Position numbers and translations under genes: made by a program. DNA of 64,000 nucleotides from Zanthoxylum bungeanum (Eukaryota; Streptophyta; Magnoliopsida; Sapindales; Rutaceae): the NCBI GenBank assembly GCA_019454045.1, contig SKCR01035608.1, positions 1 through 64,000 on the forward strand, read 5' to 3'. The number at the start of each line of letters is the position of its first letter. The stretch's first letter is position 1. The notes under the pieces were generated by a model. That model did not search any database. It saw only the letters and a list, made by a program, of their open reading frames with translations, and was not told the origin of the DNA. Below, one piece after another: positions 1 to 12,750 of this stretch.

Positions 1-843
1 AGATGGCATCAAAAGTATTTGGAATCATGCTGATTTCATCAAGGTAATGCATACATAGAATGCCAAAATTCTAGCCCAAAACCCCATATTTTGTTACATT
101 ATCACTTTTTTTTTTTGGGGTTAAATCTTATCAAGTCATTTTTGCCATGGTTCTCTTAAATTTTTAAAAATAAAATCTGAGATGGGATGGCATTGTCACA
201 TCATTTACTTTATCTTACAATAAATTTTACATACCATCACTCAAGGAGACTCTTTCTACTTATATAACATACAGAATTACCTAAAAATTCTCAAATGCGA
301 ACATCCTCACGATTTTTATACATAATCAATTTCTGGAAAATGATGGTTGTTGGTGCAGGTAAGCGATGACGAAGTGAATTTCCTGACAAAAGGAGGAGAT
401 GCTGAGAAGGATGATGTTGTAATGTCATTGTGGCATGACAATCTGAAGTTGCTTCTGGTGACTTATGGACCCAAGGGTTGTGGATACTTCACTAAGAAAT
501 TCAAAGGGAAGGTACCTGGATACTCAGTCAAAACAATTGACACAACCGGTGCTGGTGATGCATTTGTTGGTTCATTTCTGGTTTCTGTGGCCAAAGATCC
601 TAACATTTTTAATGTAACATACATTTCTCCTATCTCCTTATAATTTTCTTGATACACACACACACACTCAGTATAATAATCTTAATAATATGTTAATGTA
701 TTTATGTTTAGGATGAGGGGAAACTGAAAGAGGCTCTAAAATTTGCAAATGCTTGTGGGGCAATTAGCACAACTCGGAAAGGAGCAATTCCAGCACTTCC
801 ACCACCTGATAAAGTTCATGAGCTCATCAAGTCTAATGCCTAA
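1..843 (+). CDS. Fructokinase (pfkB family), 3' part, three exons
   Basis: Cytosolic-type sugar kinase that phosphorylates fructose to fructose 6-phosphate with ATP. Exons are 1-43, 359-613 and 712-843; introns are GT-AG (44-358 and 614-711) and phases join without a break. The visible 142 residues start at [14 protein letters not shown], run through [10 protein letters not shown] and the pfkB C-terminal signature [11 protein letters not shown] (GAGD holds the catalytic Asp and anion hole), and end [25 protein letters not shown] before a TAA at 841. The spacing from VSDDEV to GAGD and the [13 protein letters not shown] tail are typical of plant fructokinases rather than ribokinase or adenosine kinase. 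The N-terminal half lies left of the window. No frameshift or stop is seen, so it looks functional. Confidence 0.93.
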
Positions 844-1743
844 TTAATAGATGTTCCTTTCTTTCTTTTCAGGGTTTTTCATCAGCCTCTTCATGGTTTT
901 TTCATTCATATTTAGTTTGTTAATAAATTTCATTTCTATTGTGTTAATAAACCACAATTAAGTTGATTTAAATCCTGTGACTCTGTTTCTCTTTCTCCTG
1001 CAATACAACACGATTACTTTCCTGCTTGTTGCATAAATGAATCATTCACTTAGCAATCAGTATTCTTATCCGAGTTTTGGTGAAATTTTGAGTATATTGC
1101 CCAGATTACTGTGTAAAAATTGTACTGTTATTAATAAGCCAACTACTTTCAACTTGATTTAATTGTAATAAATTGCACAGTTCAATTTTCTAATGAAACC
1201 ATGCAGTCTGATTTCAAATGTACAATTATCATTCCGAAATTTTGCTGTCACACTCTTGGTGCTGAGTTAAATTGTATACTAAATATTTTATAAATAAATT
1301 GTGATTAATAAATAGGTTATCGAATAAGAATTTATATGTAATATAATTTTTTAACGGTTAATTACTATTTATATATGTGCGATAGAAGATTATAAAAAAT
1401 TTAAACACACCCCGAAGAAACGCCAGATACCAAATAACGGCCAACGGAGAAAAAGATGACACAATGAGTCTGATGACAAAACTGTGACAGAAACTGAAAC
1501 CCCTTTCATTCAATAAATGCAAAACAAGTGAACACAGTTTCAGTGTGTGCTGCTTGATCTGTATCTGAAATGCTACATGATCTTTTATATTTTCCTTTAT
1601 TCTTTTCCAATGAATTTTTATAAGTGCTGTAATACAAGGGGAATATAATTACACCAACTAAATGAACGTGATTTTTACAAACAACATTAGACAACATGAT
1701 GAAATTGTACAAACTTTCAACAATCATTGTGGTGCTTCTTGTT
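844..1743. other. Intergenic space between convergent 3' ends
   Basis: Contains the 3' UTRs of the fructokinase (+) and CLPX (-) genes. AT-rich; no coding signal or repeat was recognised on either strand. A short CA-run lies nearby inside fructokinase intron 2 (about 652-668). Confidence 0.6.
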
Positions 1744-4700
1744 TTACATGCTCATTGCTCTCCTTGATATCTCTGCTTCACTCTCCTGCAACTCCCTCTC
1801 AGCTGCCTCTGCATTTTCCTGCACATACAATAAAACATGTTAAAGCAAAAGCAAGATTAACCTCCAAACTAACCTGATAATCTAGTAATGGTCATATTCA
1901 CGAAAATATTATATATGAATCGTACTGCTGAATCTTTCAGCTCGGCTTCAGCTAGGTGACGTTCCAGTGCACCTTCTCCACGTAGTATTTTCCCTCCGCA
2001 TCCAGGGGCATGCACATACCCCACCGACTCTTCATCTACCACAACAGCATCTACCCTATCATTTCCTGTCTGAATATCTGGAATCTGAAACAGGATTGCA
2101 GCAAGTAAAAATCTTTTTCATTCAGCAGTATCTACTATCAGAGGGTATTCTCATGAATATGCTTTAAGCTCTCACCTCATACATGGCTTCAGTTAAAATG
2201 CTTTCTAGTATGGCTCTTAAACCCCTGGCACCAGTATTCTTTACCATAGCCTTTTTAGCAACTAATCTTAGTGCTTTTTCAGTAAAATGTAATTTGACCT
2301 GGAAATTGAGCAAGTGATTACATAATCACTATAAGATGATAAATTGAGTCTAAATACTAAGAGAGACATGCACAGGCAAGTTACTCACATTGTTAATGCT
2401 GAACAATTTCTTGTACTGCTTACCCAGGGCATTTTTTGGCTCAGTGAGGACCTGTCAAAAAGTAAATGTATTAGATACTTCTGATATGATATAAAAGGTA
2501 AAACCATCCAAATTCCAGAAAATCTATGTTAGTTTCAATTTTTTCTGCTTATTCCCATGTGAATCCCAGCATCATGATTCTGGACACTAATTCTCATCAT
2601 TAAATGCTAAGAAGAAAAAATAACAGATATGATTTTTTCCCCAAGGAATTTATAAATGTTGGCATGGTTCTAACGAACGCTAGGAGCTAGACGTACGTTG
2701 GGGCAGCGCCTAGCACCTAGGTCTTTTAGGCGGCACTTGGACGGACGGTCTAGGCGGAGCTAGTTGGTTTTATTTTTTATTCAAAAAAAAATTAATTAGG
2801 TTTAGATATTTGGGTTCAATTAAGTTTAGGGTTAGGATTTGACAAATTGAGGTCAATTAGGGTCAGGTTATGGCAATTTCATATTAATTAGAGTCAGGGT
2901 TTGGAAATTTTGGTTCAATTAGGGGTTAGGGTTAGGGTTTGTGGTTTCAGGCAACCTCCGGCGATGATTCCGACGGCGATCACCAGCGCGTGAGCCACAT
3001 GTGCGATATGCCGATCAAAGCAGACATTTGCCATAGATCTGAGTTTTCCGTCGAATGTACTTCTAGGTTGCTGTTTTGGGTGAAATCGGGACAGTTAGGC
3101 GCGGCTTGGCGTCTAGGCGATTGCCTAGACCGTCTTTTAGAATACTGAATGCCAGATCTAATCATGCTTCCACAAGGCTCGGAAGAAGAAAAGCACACTA
3201 AAACCTAGTAAGCCAAATCATAAATAAAGTATTTACCTTAACAAGTTGGTCCTCTGTTAGTGCTAACAAGCTAACTAATACTGGAAAGCGTCCAATAAAT
3301 TCTGGTATGAGACCATATGCAATGAGATCAGAACTTTCAACCTGAAAATGAAATGTGAAACCTCAGGCTCATGGTAAGGTATTTGACTGCAAATATCGTT
3401 TTCTTTGTTTGGGGAGAAAGGAGTTCACAGAAGGATGAGGGAGAAGCTTAATAGATAAATTGTGCCTTGCAATTATTAAAGATAATGGAACAAATAAAAT
3501 CACAAACAGAACAATTTCCAAATTCCCATATCATTCTCACCGATTCAAGCAAAGATGACGTCACTACAGCATCAGTTACTCCACCAGCTCTCATGTTGGC
3601 ACGAACAGGTGCACCAAAACCAATCGAAGAATCTTGCCGTCTGGTAAACAATTTACAGTGTGTAAGTATAAATTAACCTAAAGCATATTAGTGAGGATTT
3701 CAGCATGGAAGATCCACTTGCAGGCACTAACCTTTCAGAAATGGTTTTCTCAAGATCAATAAATGCTCCACCACATATGAAAAGGATATCTTTTGTATCT
3801 ATCTGCAAAACATTTAGAAGCATTTAAGATGATATTTGCAACGCACAGCCAAATTCTAATTACGGTGCTTTTTAAAGAATTATGTATGTGTGTTTGGATG
3901 TATCTCAGCTCTTCGTCCAGTTCTTGGAAATAATAAGGCAAAAGGAAAAGATATGCTTAAGAGAGAAATCTGTTGTGAAGCATTTATATTCTCGATCACT
4001 CATTCATATCAAGAACCAAACAAATCCTCCAATAATCAACAATTTCAGAGGATTACTCATTCATATCAAGAACCAAACAAAGACTCTAAATGCGGTTGTT
4101 GTTTCTCTAGAAGAATTTGTTACCATTATTGACCCATGTTCGTAAATCTTGTTTCGTGTTATCTGCCAGAAGTGCTTTTACATATTTACCAACCGATACA
4201 GAATGGTGAGCAAGTTCCTGTCAACTTATACATTCACATCTAAATGAAGTGTTAATGTATTAATCATCTGATAATTTGGAAGATTAAAACGAAACTCCTA
4301 GTAGCGAGTATAAACACCACGCGCTAGCATATGGATTATGGAACACCTTGATATAGGTAATACGCCTTAAAGCAAAATAATCAGCATAAGAATATTGAAA
4401 ATCGAACCTACCCATTTCAAAACAGTTATTAATATGTTTTTATATAAGAATCGTTTAATTCCTTTAGGCTTACTCAGTGTATATATAAATTAGAGTATAC
4501 ATGCCCATTCAATACTTGAAAAGTAAGGCCAATAATGCATTACCAATAGCTTTCTATAATCAAATCATTTCCATTGTTGAAGAAATAATAACAATAAATA
4601 AATAAATTTCAGACCTAGTATACCTGTATGCTGTCACCCCGAGGATGTTTCCGTGCCCCTTTCTCAGGAACATTCACTATCTGAACAAGAAGAAAATTCT

Positions 4701-7700
4701 TTTTTAAGTGACTAGCAACATAATGCCAACAATTGCAAGATTCTAAACATAAGACTGTTTATATATATAAAACACTTCTTCCAGAAATCTCAAGAAAAAA
4801 TAAAGATTTTTGGAAAGAAAATCAATAAATCATACTATCAATGCTTATACTTGAAACCCCCCCAACAAATAATCTAATGAAACCATTATTAAACTAAACT
4901 TTTCAGAAGAAATTAAAGAGACATTTGAATTTATCTTGTGCAGAGATTTTTGTAAATCTCATTTTAATTTTATACTTTCCATGCTTATACTTGAAAAAAC
5001 CCAATAAGTAAACTAATGAAACCATCATTAAACTAAACTTCAGTAGAAATTAAAGAGACATTTGGATTTATCTTGTGCAGAGATTTTTCTAGATCTCATT
5101 TTGATTTTATTTAGTTGAATAGTCGTACAATATTTATTTGAGGGAGCAATTGGTTGATCCTAACTATCATTAAAGGTCTTCATTAAACCCAAAAAAAATG
5201 AAGTTACAATTTTATCAAGGAAATTTTGGCCGTCAAAGTTTCGTCATCAAATCAATACTAGTTTCTATTTACCCCTCAGACTTCCAAACTCCAGTAAACA
5301 TTTTTTGTACCACTGAGTAACTCTTATTCTACACCTAAAGGTCTGTGTCTTGACAATAATTAGCATCCCCAAAGTGGTTCCTTCACAAGATCATACAAAC
5401 CCTATATCATTCTTAAAATGGATAACAACATGAAATAAATTACCGTCAAACATAAAAAAAGAAACTCAAATAGGTTCTAAATAGCCTGAAAATCCTAGGG
5501 AAGTAAGCTGTAAGCATGACGGTTGTTAAAATGAACAATACCGCCATTCAGAGAAGAAAATACAGTTGAAACGTCATAATTGATAATTAACATCCTTAAA
5601 AGTTCATTCAGAAAAATTTTATTTACATCATAGGATGGCCCAGCGCACGAGGCTTCCCAAACTGTGAGCTCTATGGAGGATTCAATATCATAAAAATCCA
5701 AAATAAACCTTTGAGAAAAATAGAAGCAATAGACTCACAGTTCCTTCCAGCATCTTCAATAATGCCTGTTGTACACCCTCACCAGAAACATCTCTACTAA
5801 TGTTTAAGCTCTCAGCCTGCAAAACAGCTTCAACTTTTAGGAAAAGATCAGGTCAAATTGACACCTAGCTAATAAACAACATATCAGTTAGATGAGAAGT
5901 ACAGGACCTTCTTAGTTATCTTATCAACTTCATCAATGTAAATCATCCCTTGTTGAGCTGCTTGTACATTAAATTCAGCTTGCTAGGAGCCAAATAAAAA
6001 TCATTCATTGATTACTAAGTAGACAAATAGAAGCAGAAAGAATGAAAAATGCACATAAAGTTGAAAAATGGCTATACAAATGAGTGAAACTTCAGAAAAA
6101 GCATAGGATAAAACCATATAACTTATTTCTCACACAAAGTACTGCTAAATTCCCACACAAGGAAGAATAAGCGACTAATTTTCCACCAAATAGAGCCTGA
6201 TATGAGACTCCATCAGGCATGGAAACCGGCTATACTTGCATGATACACCAATGCCAAAAGATTGGCAACGAGTCACAACTATTTATTTAGAAGAAGTCAA
6301 CCCCCTTATAGAAATTATTTTTTTCATTAACATTAATTTCCTTTAGTTAGAAGAGAAAGGGGAAAATAATGATACTAATAATTTCCTTATAAAGGAAAAA
6401 TTACGTTGTGGATATTTTAAATTTTAATAAATCTATTAGGAGAGGTCCACTAAGGACGAAAAACTCAACTCATCCAGTTCTAACTAGAAGAGATCGCACT
6501 TCATTGCCTGGAATGAAGTGTGATCTCTTCTCAAGTAAAGATAATTATCTTTGGATTGAAACAGATTCTCTTTCATCAACTACGTAGAATATCATTATCC
6601 AAAGAAAAATTACCATCACTCAAAAAGAAAAATGTACATAAAAGCCCTGTAGAAGTGCATATAGGCACACACGAACCTACAAAGCATAAACGAATGATTC
6701 TGTTTCAGCAATCCAGGGTGAGCATCGGTTCCGGGTCTACCCGGTTGGAACGGACCGGAAAGACCGGTTGCTGGAACCACCGGAATCCGGTTGAACCAGA
6801 ACGGTTGTAACGGTCCGGTTCCGGTTCCAAATATAAGGAACCGGTTGTAACCGGTCCGGTTCCGGTTCCAGAATAACCGGAACCGGAACGGACCAACCAT
6901 AGAACCGAAACTAGAACCGCATTTGAGAACCGGATTAGATACCCAATTTTAATACATGCATTTGAGAACCGGACCATATTCTCCTATTGCTCAAGGTGAA
7001 CTCCTTTCGCATATGGTCATGCTTTATTATGCCCGACTGTAACTCATATTTTCATGTCCCAAAATTCATTGCGTATTTCAGTGGTAACAAGTATAATTAG
7101 CTACAAAGATGATAATACACACTCATTGCATCGTTATATTGTTGTGGTTGGATTAAATAAGATCTTAGGCACACAAACACCCAGCAATCCAGCACACACA
7201 GCATAGACACAAACAAAAACAATTGATCAAAGACATAAAATAAATATTTTATTTATGTATCGAACTAAATTCAATAGAATAAATTACAGATGAATTTTGA
7301 TAATAAAACCATTAATATCTTCTGTTAGTCAATATATATTTTTGTTACCCTAGTATTATTGTTAGTTTACTTCACCCTATTCATGGGTTTCAAATATGCT
7401 CTTTTTTTTTTGTAACAGTTATTTTTCAAATAACCTGTTCTCTGTGGACAGGTAGTCCTCAACTGGTTAATAGCCCAGAACAATGTTGTGCCAATTCCAT
7501 GAGCCAAAAATGCAGAACAGTCTTATATGATTAAACTGACTTCATTAAACGTAGACAAATGAAAACCCATGACTTTAATGACAATGTTATATTAATAGGG
7601 TAATTCGGAATCGGACCGGAACCGAATAATAGGGTACCCTATTTAATTGGGTAGGTTCCGGTTCCACTTAGTTAGGAACCGATTATTTCCGGATAGGTTC

Positions 7701-9287
7701 CGGTTCCATGCGGAACCGGAACCGAAACCGGTTTTGCTCACCCCTACAGCAATCATAAGATCTCTACTGAACTCCCAGAACAAACAAATGTGCATTGGAA
7801 TAATATTACAGAAAAAATAAGAAGTAACAAATGAAATGTCTATTTGAAGAATAATACCTGGAGAAGTTTATACAATATCGATTCAACATCTTCACCAACA
7901 TAACCAGCCTGCAAAAATGGTAGCACAACAACAATGAATTATCAAACTCTCAACAAGCACTGCTGAACATTAACAGAACAATCAATTTGACAAATGGCAT
8001 CCACACCAATTCCATGCTAACGAATTTATATAATTTACTATTATCTCACCTGTGTCAAGGTTGTTGCGTCAGCAATGACAAATGGCACATTGACAAACCG
8101 AGCCAAAGTTTTTGCAAGCAATGTCTTCCCTATTTTATAACATGCAAGTTAGCCACTGATTGCAGAACAAAATATATGAATAATGCTGATCCATACCTGA
8201 TCCAGTAGGACCCATCAAAAGCACATTGCTCTTTTCTAACTCTACATCATCATCACTATCTAGTGCCTCAGCAGTTACGGGTTCTGCTCTTGACCTAGTA
8301 AGAAATTCCAATTCCACACCGTCAGTTTTAAGCTTACATATTATAGGAATTGGAAGTTATGAGCAGAACACTATCAGAACAGGTAATCAGAACTAACCCT
8401 TTTTTCAAAGAGGCATGGTAAATCCTCTTATAGTGATTATAAACAGACACAGAAAGCACCTGCAAAGCAGCCATAAACGTTTCAAACCAAGAGTACTCAA
8501 GATTAGTCACACTCACACAGAACATAATAGCTAAAAATGGAACCTTTTTGGCTTTTTCTTGACCAATAACAAACTTATCAAGTCCCTTGGAAATCTCCTT
8601 CGGGGTTGGCAAATCTTTCCCCAAATTGGAGCCGCCCCAACCAGCGTTAGTCCCGCTACCATTACCACCAGACCCAGCTCCATTATTGGATCCCATGGAT
8701 CTAACGACATCAACTCCAGGAGCAAATGGTGGACCTGGCGGCATATGCACAGCCAAACCATTACCATTACCATTACCATTACCAGGTGGCAATTCACCTC
8801 TGTAGGACCTCAAAGTGTCCCAAAACGACGCCTTTCCAGTTCCAACAGCACTGCCACTGGAGAGTTTCTTCAACCTCTTATTGTTATTAGCACTGACGGT
8901 GATTTCTACAAAGCTGCCTTGAAGAGGAGCAATCCGGTGCGGCCGGAAGTAGTAAGCAGATTTACAATTGGGACAGATGTTAACAGCCTGGTAACCCCCG
9001 GTATCAACAGCAGGAACAGGAGGGGAGAAATTGGGATTAGAGAATAAGAGATCCATGTGTTTAGAACACCTCGGACAGTTGGCCTCCGCCCTAATTCTCC
9101 GAGAAGTGTCGCAGCCGTCGTCCCACTTGTAACGCTCTTGAATTCCGATGAAGGACTGACGACGTAGTATTCCTCCGATGTTGTGGAGGCGGTAATTGAC
9201 CGGTCCGAGCACGAGAGGAGTGAAGCCGTATCGTGATGAGGAAGCTATGTCCGTCAGGTGCTTCCTCCATCTCCAGATTCCAGACAT
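1744..9287 (-). CDS. CLPX: CLPX: ATP-dependent Clp protease ATP-binding subunit, mitochondrial type
   Basis: AAA+ unfoldase feeding substrates to ClpP in organelles, probably the mitochondrial matrix. Fifteen exons (reading order): 9287-8544, 8459-8398, 8294-8197, 8129-8050, 7908-7858, 5982-5908, 5816-5739, 4680-4624, 3802-3732, 3640-3541, 3341-3237, 2451-2389, 2298-2176, 2084-1926, 1818-1744. All introns are GT-AG and the joined frame is 1,941 nt (646 aa plus stop). Visible: basic N-terminus with Trp and Arg (targeting-like); C4 zinc motif C71-x2-C74...C105-x2-C108; Gly/Asn-rich linker with an NG run; Walker A GPTGSGKT (297-304, split by intron 3); pore loop GYVG (330-333); Walker [10 protein letters not shown] (D362, E363); ClpP-binding IGF loop in SSIGFG (445-447); sensor-2 GARGLR (551-556); acidic C-terminal helix. 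The zinc motif is CxxC..CxxC, as in plant CLPX1-3. It is intact despite repeat-loaded introns. Confidence 0.95.
2668..3142. repeat. Dispersed insertion in CLPX intron 11, CGCCTAGG-rich ends
   Basis: A GC-richer block in an AT-rich intron. Its left end (TTCTAACGAACGCTAGG...) and right end (...TAGACCGTCTTTTAGAA) are roughly inverted, and the ends are dense in GCCTAGG/CTAGGCGG motifs. It includes the telomere-like string GGGTTAGGGTTAGGGTTTG near 2925. Resembles non-autonomous DNA-element insertions common in plant introns; I could not find a clean target-site duplication, so the class is uncertain. Confidence 0.4.
3998..4081. repeat. 57-bp tandem duplication in CLPX intron 8
   Basis: A 27-nt string beginning ACTCATTCATATCAAGAACC occurs at 3998-4024 and again at 4055-4081. 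It is intronic and open in two frames only by chance. Confidence 0.7.
4841..5113. repeat. Tandem duplication of 140 bp in CLPX intron 7
   Basis: Copy 1 (4841-4980) and copy 2 (4981-about 5113) both start ATGCTTATACTTGAAA and share ...TTATCTTGTGCAGAGATTTTT. They differ by scattered substitutions and small indels, so the duplication is not recent. Wholly intronic. Confidence 0.85.
6714..7746. mobile_element. hAT-type non-autonomous transposon in CLPX intron 5, 8-bp TSD
   Basis: Flanked by the perfect 8-bp direct repeat CAGCAATC (6706-6713 and 7747-7754). Terminal inverted repeats: left CAGGGTGAGCATCGG, right (reverse complement) TAGGGGTGAGCAAAACCGG. Subterminal regions (6720-6960, 7600-7740) are packed with GGTTCCGG/CCGGAACC in both orientations, the usual hAT subterminal pattern. 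The interior of about 650 bp shows no transposase and no gene I recognise. Shares its ends with the element at 36202-37679. Confidence 0.88.
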
Positions 9288-9760
9288 ATAAATATATGAA
9301 TTAGTTTCAAATTAATTGAATTTTAAGGCAAAATATTAATAATAATGAATCTACTCTCTAAATTATATAGATAGTTAGATAGATAAATAGTGGGAAGAAA
9401 AAAAAAAGGGATTATAGATGAGAGTGATTGTAGCTGAAGATATGGAAAAGAGTTGGTCTTTTGCGTTCCTATACTATATTTGACAGTTTGACCATCCTTT
9501 CTTCAATGGCAATAATTATCACATACCTCCCCTAATGTTTGTGAATATTTCACTTCCAAAACTTGCATGTTATGTTATCCGCAAGGATCAGATTTGGAAA
9601 TTTTAAAATTATTTTTGGGATAAAAATAAGACATGGATCGGGTTTCAAATTTGGTGTTTTAAAAATAGGATATTTTAATATCTTAATAGCTACTCTCAAA
9701 ATTTACTTATTATTTCTAAATTTTTACCACCTAAAATTTTAATTTATATTAAATATATCA
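9288..9760. other. CLPX upstream region
   Basis: AT-rich 5' flank of CLPX (read on the minus strand). It has short purine runs near 9390 but no clear TATA box or regulatory motif that I can defend. No coding signal. Confidence 0.5.
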
Positions 9761-9779
9761 TTGTCTCATATCTTCTCCT

Positions 9780-10010
9780 ACACTTCCCGCAACAGGCCTC
9801 TTCTTTGTATTTCAAAAATTCAGCCTCAGGTGATGTGGAATTCATTGGAACTGAACCTATGTATGTGTCTCGGTTTGAAGCTAGCAAAAGAAGCAAAGGT
9901 GTTGCCTTTAATTATAGAATCAGATGTGAAAAACGTTGTCAATCTAGCAAAGGGTCTGAGTTGCAGTAAAAGGGAAATTAATTGGGTAGTTTTTCAGAAT
10001 TTTCAAAATT
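9780..10010 (+). pseudogene. RNase H-like (RVT_3) fragment of a retroelement
   Basis: A stop-free segment encodes GLKLAKEAKVLPLIIESD followed by VVNLAKG and KREINWVV. This matches the middle of plant RVT_3-type RNase H domains, where an alanine-rich helix precedes (I/V)ESD, the third catalytic acid. Neither the start nor the rest of the fold is present; it is a remnant, not a gene. Assigned from pattern only. Confidence 0.4.
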
Positions 10011-10349
10011 GTTCCGGATGTGTGATGGTAATTTTCTTGAAAAAATTTATTATGGGCCAAATCATAATTTAATAAAATTACGGTTTTTTGTTCATTGCTA
10101 CATACTATAAGCATTGCAACAATGTGTATAGTGTGTAGGAAAATTCTCGGAATTTTCGGAATTATTCCGGATGCGTTTTGGGATTTTTCTGCATTAGGGG
10201 TAAAATGATAATTTATAAAAATTATCATAATCCAGTCAATGCTATAGTACACATATCATTGTAGCAGTGGTTGTTCGGGTTTCACAAATGATCCAGCTGT
10301 CCGGATATCCTAGTCAGTCGGTTTGCTGAACCGATAAAGGATTAACGTG
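10011..10349. repeat. Probable left part of an old Copia LTR
   Basis: Two similar stretches (AATTTTC...TTCCGGATG near 10000 and near 10155) and AT-rich flanks. It is joined to 15497-15690, which ends in an LTR terminus plus primer-binding site, once the element at 10350-15491 is removed. The left border could not be fixed. Confidence 0.4.
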
Positions 10350-10947
10350 TGTGGATGCTGGATTTCGCCCGAGGTCCACAATCGTGAATTTGTAGGTTGG
10401 GGCATTAGCGATCCTGCAAAACAAATGTAGAATGAGCGGAGAGTACTGCCCACCGATGTGGTGGGTGCCGTAGGCACTTCGACGCTCAAGTCAGTAGTAA
10501 AGACGAGCGGTAAATAATAGAAGAAGAAGGTCGGAAGTTACCTTGACTTATGTTGACTGCCGTGAGGGCGGTGGCCGGTGTTTAGAGAGTAGAAAGCTTT
10601 GAGAGCTCAAATATAAGAGTTGTGACCTCCTCCTCTCCAAGTGAAACCTCTTCCTTTTATAAGTCCTTTGAGACACGTTCATTTACTCTTCTGTCTGTTG
10701 GATGTCTTGAAACGGTCGATTAAATGGTGGAGGTTATGGGTTCAGGCGTTTTCTTGAACTGGTAACTGAAGTGTTTATTGGCTATTCTGGCTCATCTTTT
10801 ATTGGTAATGGGCTTAGGCTTCTGGGATCCCTTGGCCCAATACAGTTTATGAGTTGGGCTCTTTAATAGGTTTCGGGTCTTTGGCTATGTAGTTGGTCCG
10901 GAGGTGAAATGTCGATTTTACCATTGGGCCCAATTTTGGCCCGTACA
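10350..10947 (-). repeat. 3' LTR of the LARD-like element
   Basis: Begins TGTGGATGCTGG and ends GCCCGTACA on the + strand. Nearly collinear with 14892-15491, with scattered substitutions. On the minus strand a CCTTTTATAAGTC-like region (+ strand about 10655-10665) is shared by both LTRs. Confidence 0.9.
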
Positions 10948-11221
10948 GTTTGTCACATACTCTCTAAGTCTGGAAGTCCTAGAGTTGGAGAGTACCTTTG
11001 CGCATGTCGAATGAATCAGGACACTGGTAGTCGTTTTGCTGATCTTGGTAGAGGCTCAAAGTTAATCATCATGATGCTCTGCCGTACGGACTGAGGGAGT
11101 CCGACTTTAATTATCTTCTTTTAAATCCTTCTTTGAGTGTTTCTGGTTGATTGACACATATGGTGGTTCAGGAGGTAACCACAATCGACATAGTCGTATT
11201 GATTGAGGAAGAGTCTGTATT

Positions 11222-11890
11222 TATCTCGACATATCGTATGGACTGAAAGAAGTCCAAGATCTCATTTGACTCGACATGAGTCCCCTGGGGGGTCCCCGGT
11301 CGACTGGACCGGATGAAGGTTCTTGAGTTAATTCACTCGACATGTCATATGGACTGAGGGATGTCCATGTATTCATTTGACTCGATATGAGTCCATGGGG
11401 GATGTCCCCGGTCGACTGGACCGGATGAAGGTTCTGGAGTTAATTCACACGACATTGTCGTATGGACTGTAGGAAGTCCATGTCTTCATTTGACTCGATA
11501 TGAGTCCATGAGGGATGTCTCCGGTCGACTGAACCAGATGAAGGTTCATGAGTTATTTCACACGACATTATCGTATGGACTGTAGGAAGTCCATGTCTTC
11601 ATTTGACTCGACATGAGTCCATTGGGGATGTCCCCGATCGACTGAACCAGATGAAGGTTCAGGAGTTATTTCACACGATATTATCGTATGAACTGTAGGA
11701 AGTCCATGTCTTCATTTGACTCGACATGAGTCCATTGGGGATGTCCCCGATCGACTGAACCAAATTAAGGTTCATAAGTTATTTCACACGACATTGTCGT
11801 ATGGACTGTAGGAAGTCCATGTCTTCATTTGATTCGACATGAGTCCATTGGAGATGTCCCCGATAGACTGAACCAGATGAAGGTCAGGAA
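11222..11890. repeat. About 113-bp tandem repeat array inside the LARD
   Basis: About six imperfect units. Each contains GACTCGACATGAGTCC, a GGGGATGTCCCCG palindrome-like block, TCGACTGAACCAGATGAAGG, and CGTATGGACTGTAGGAAGTCC. Units are spaced about 111-115 bp (phrase starts near 11321, 11433, 11548, 11660, 11771). No long open frame. Confidence 0.85.
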
Positions 11891-11989
11891 AATCTCCATA
11901 CTACTGGTCAGAGACCAAGGGAGTCTTCAAATTTTTCTAGACCAGATGAAGGTCATATGTTGAACTTGACTCTACATGAGCCATGAGGA

Positions 11990-12750
11990 ATGTTCCCAGT
12001 CGACTGAACCAGATGAAGGTTCAGGGTACACTCCATATGACCCGATGAAGGTCCAAGAAAGTCTACACACTCTACTATACCTGATAAAGGTACATGGGAG
12101 TCTACTCCTCCCGACCTGATGAAGGTCCAAGAAAAGTCTACACACTCCATTATACCTGATGAAGGTACATGAGAGTCTACACACTCTATTACACCTGATG
12201 AAAGTATATGAGAGTCTACACTCCAGACATGATGAAGATTCACGAGGGTCTTCATTCCTCATTCTATTGGATCTAACATGGGTCAATGAGGGTCTTTACT
12301 TTACCAGACCTGATGAAGGTCTATGACAGTCTTTCCTTCTCATACTACTAGACTTGATGAAGGTCCATGAGACTCTTTACTCTACCTGAACTGATGAAGG
12401 TCAGGAGACTACGGTCGAATGAACCTGATGAAGGTCCAAGTGAATCTTCATTTTATCTGACCTAATGAAGGTCAGAAGACTACGGTCGAGTGAAACTGAT
12501 GAAGGTCCAAAATAATTTTCACTCTACTAGTCCATGAGACTATTGTCGAATGAACCTGACAAAGGTCCAAGAGACACGGTTGAATGAACCTAATAAATGT
12601 CTATGAGAATATTCATTCTACTAGACCTGATGAAGGTCCATGAGAATCTTTATACTACCTAACCTGATGAAGGTTGGTCGACTGAACCCGATGGAGGTTC
12701 AAGAAGTTTTATACTACCTAACCTGATGAAGGTCGGTCAATTATACCTTT
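11990..12750. repeat. Diverged short repeats (CCTGATGAAGGTCCA family)
   Basis: Follows the 113-bp array and reuses its phrase (A/C)CTGATGAAGGT at intervals of roughly 25-60 bp with variable spacers ending in GAGTCTACA(C). It looks like a higher-order breakdown of the same repeat. Both strands are broadly stop-free only because of the repetition. Confidence 0.75.

Noticed and set aside
2925..2941. Telomere repeat-like GGGTTAGGGTTAGGGTTTG
   Set aside because: Only two to three units inside an intronic dispersed insertion; not an interstitial telomere tract.
6520..6977. Open frames rich in Gly, Thr, Pro and Arg near 6.6-6.9 kb on both strands
   Set aside because: They run through GGTTCCGG subterminal repeats of the hAT element.
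8559..9047. 162-residue plus-strand open frame opposite CLPX exon 1
   Set aside because: It overlaps the conserved zinc-finger and linker exon of CLPX on the other strand; no similarity, composition explained by the coding strand.
11953..12286. Two overlapping ~100-residue minus frames with repeated HVPSSG/TFIRY phrases
   Set aside because: Produced by the tandem repeat inside the LARD element; no domain and frame-rotating.
11222..12750. Possible CRISPR-like array (repeats with spacers)
   Set aside because: Repeats are long, contiguous and diverged, inside a plant retroelement; there are no cas genes and the spacing is irregular.
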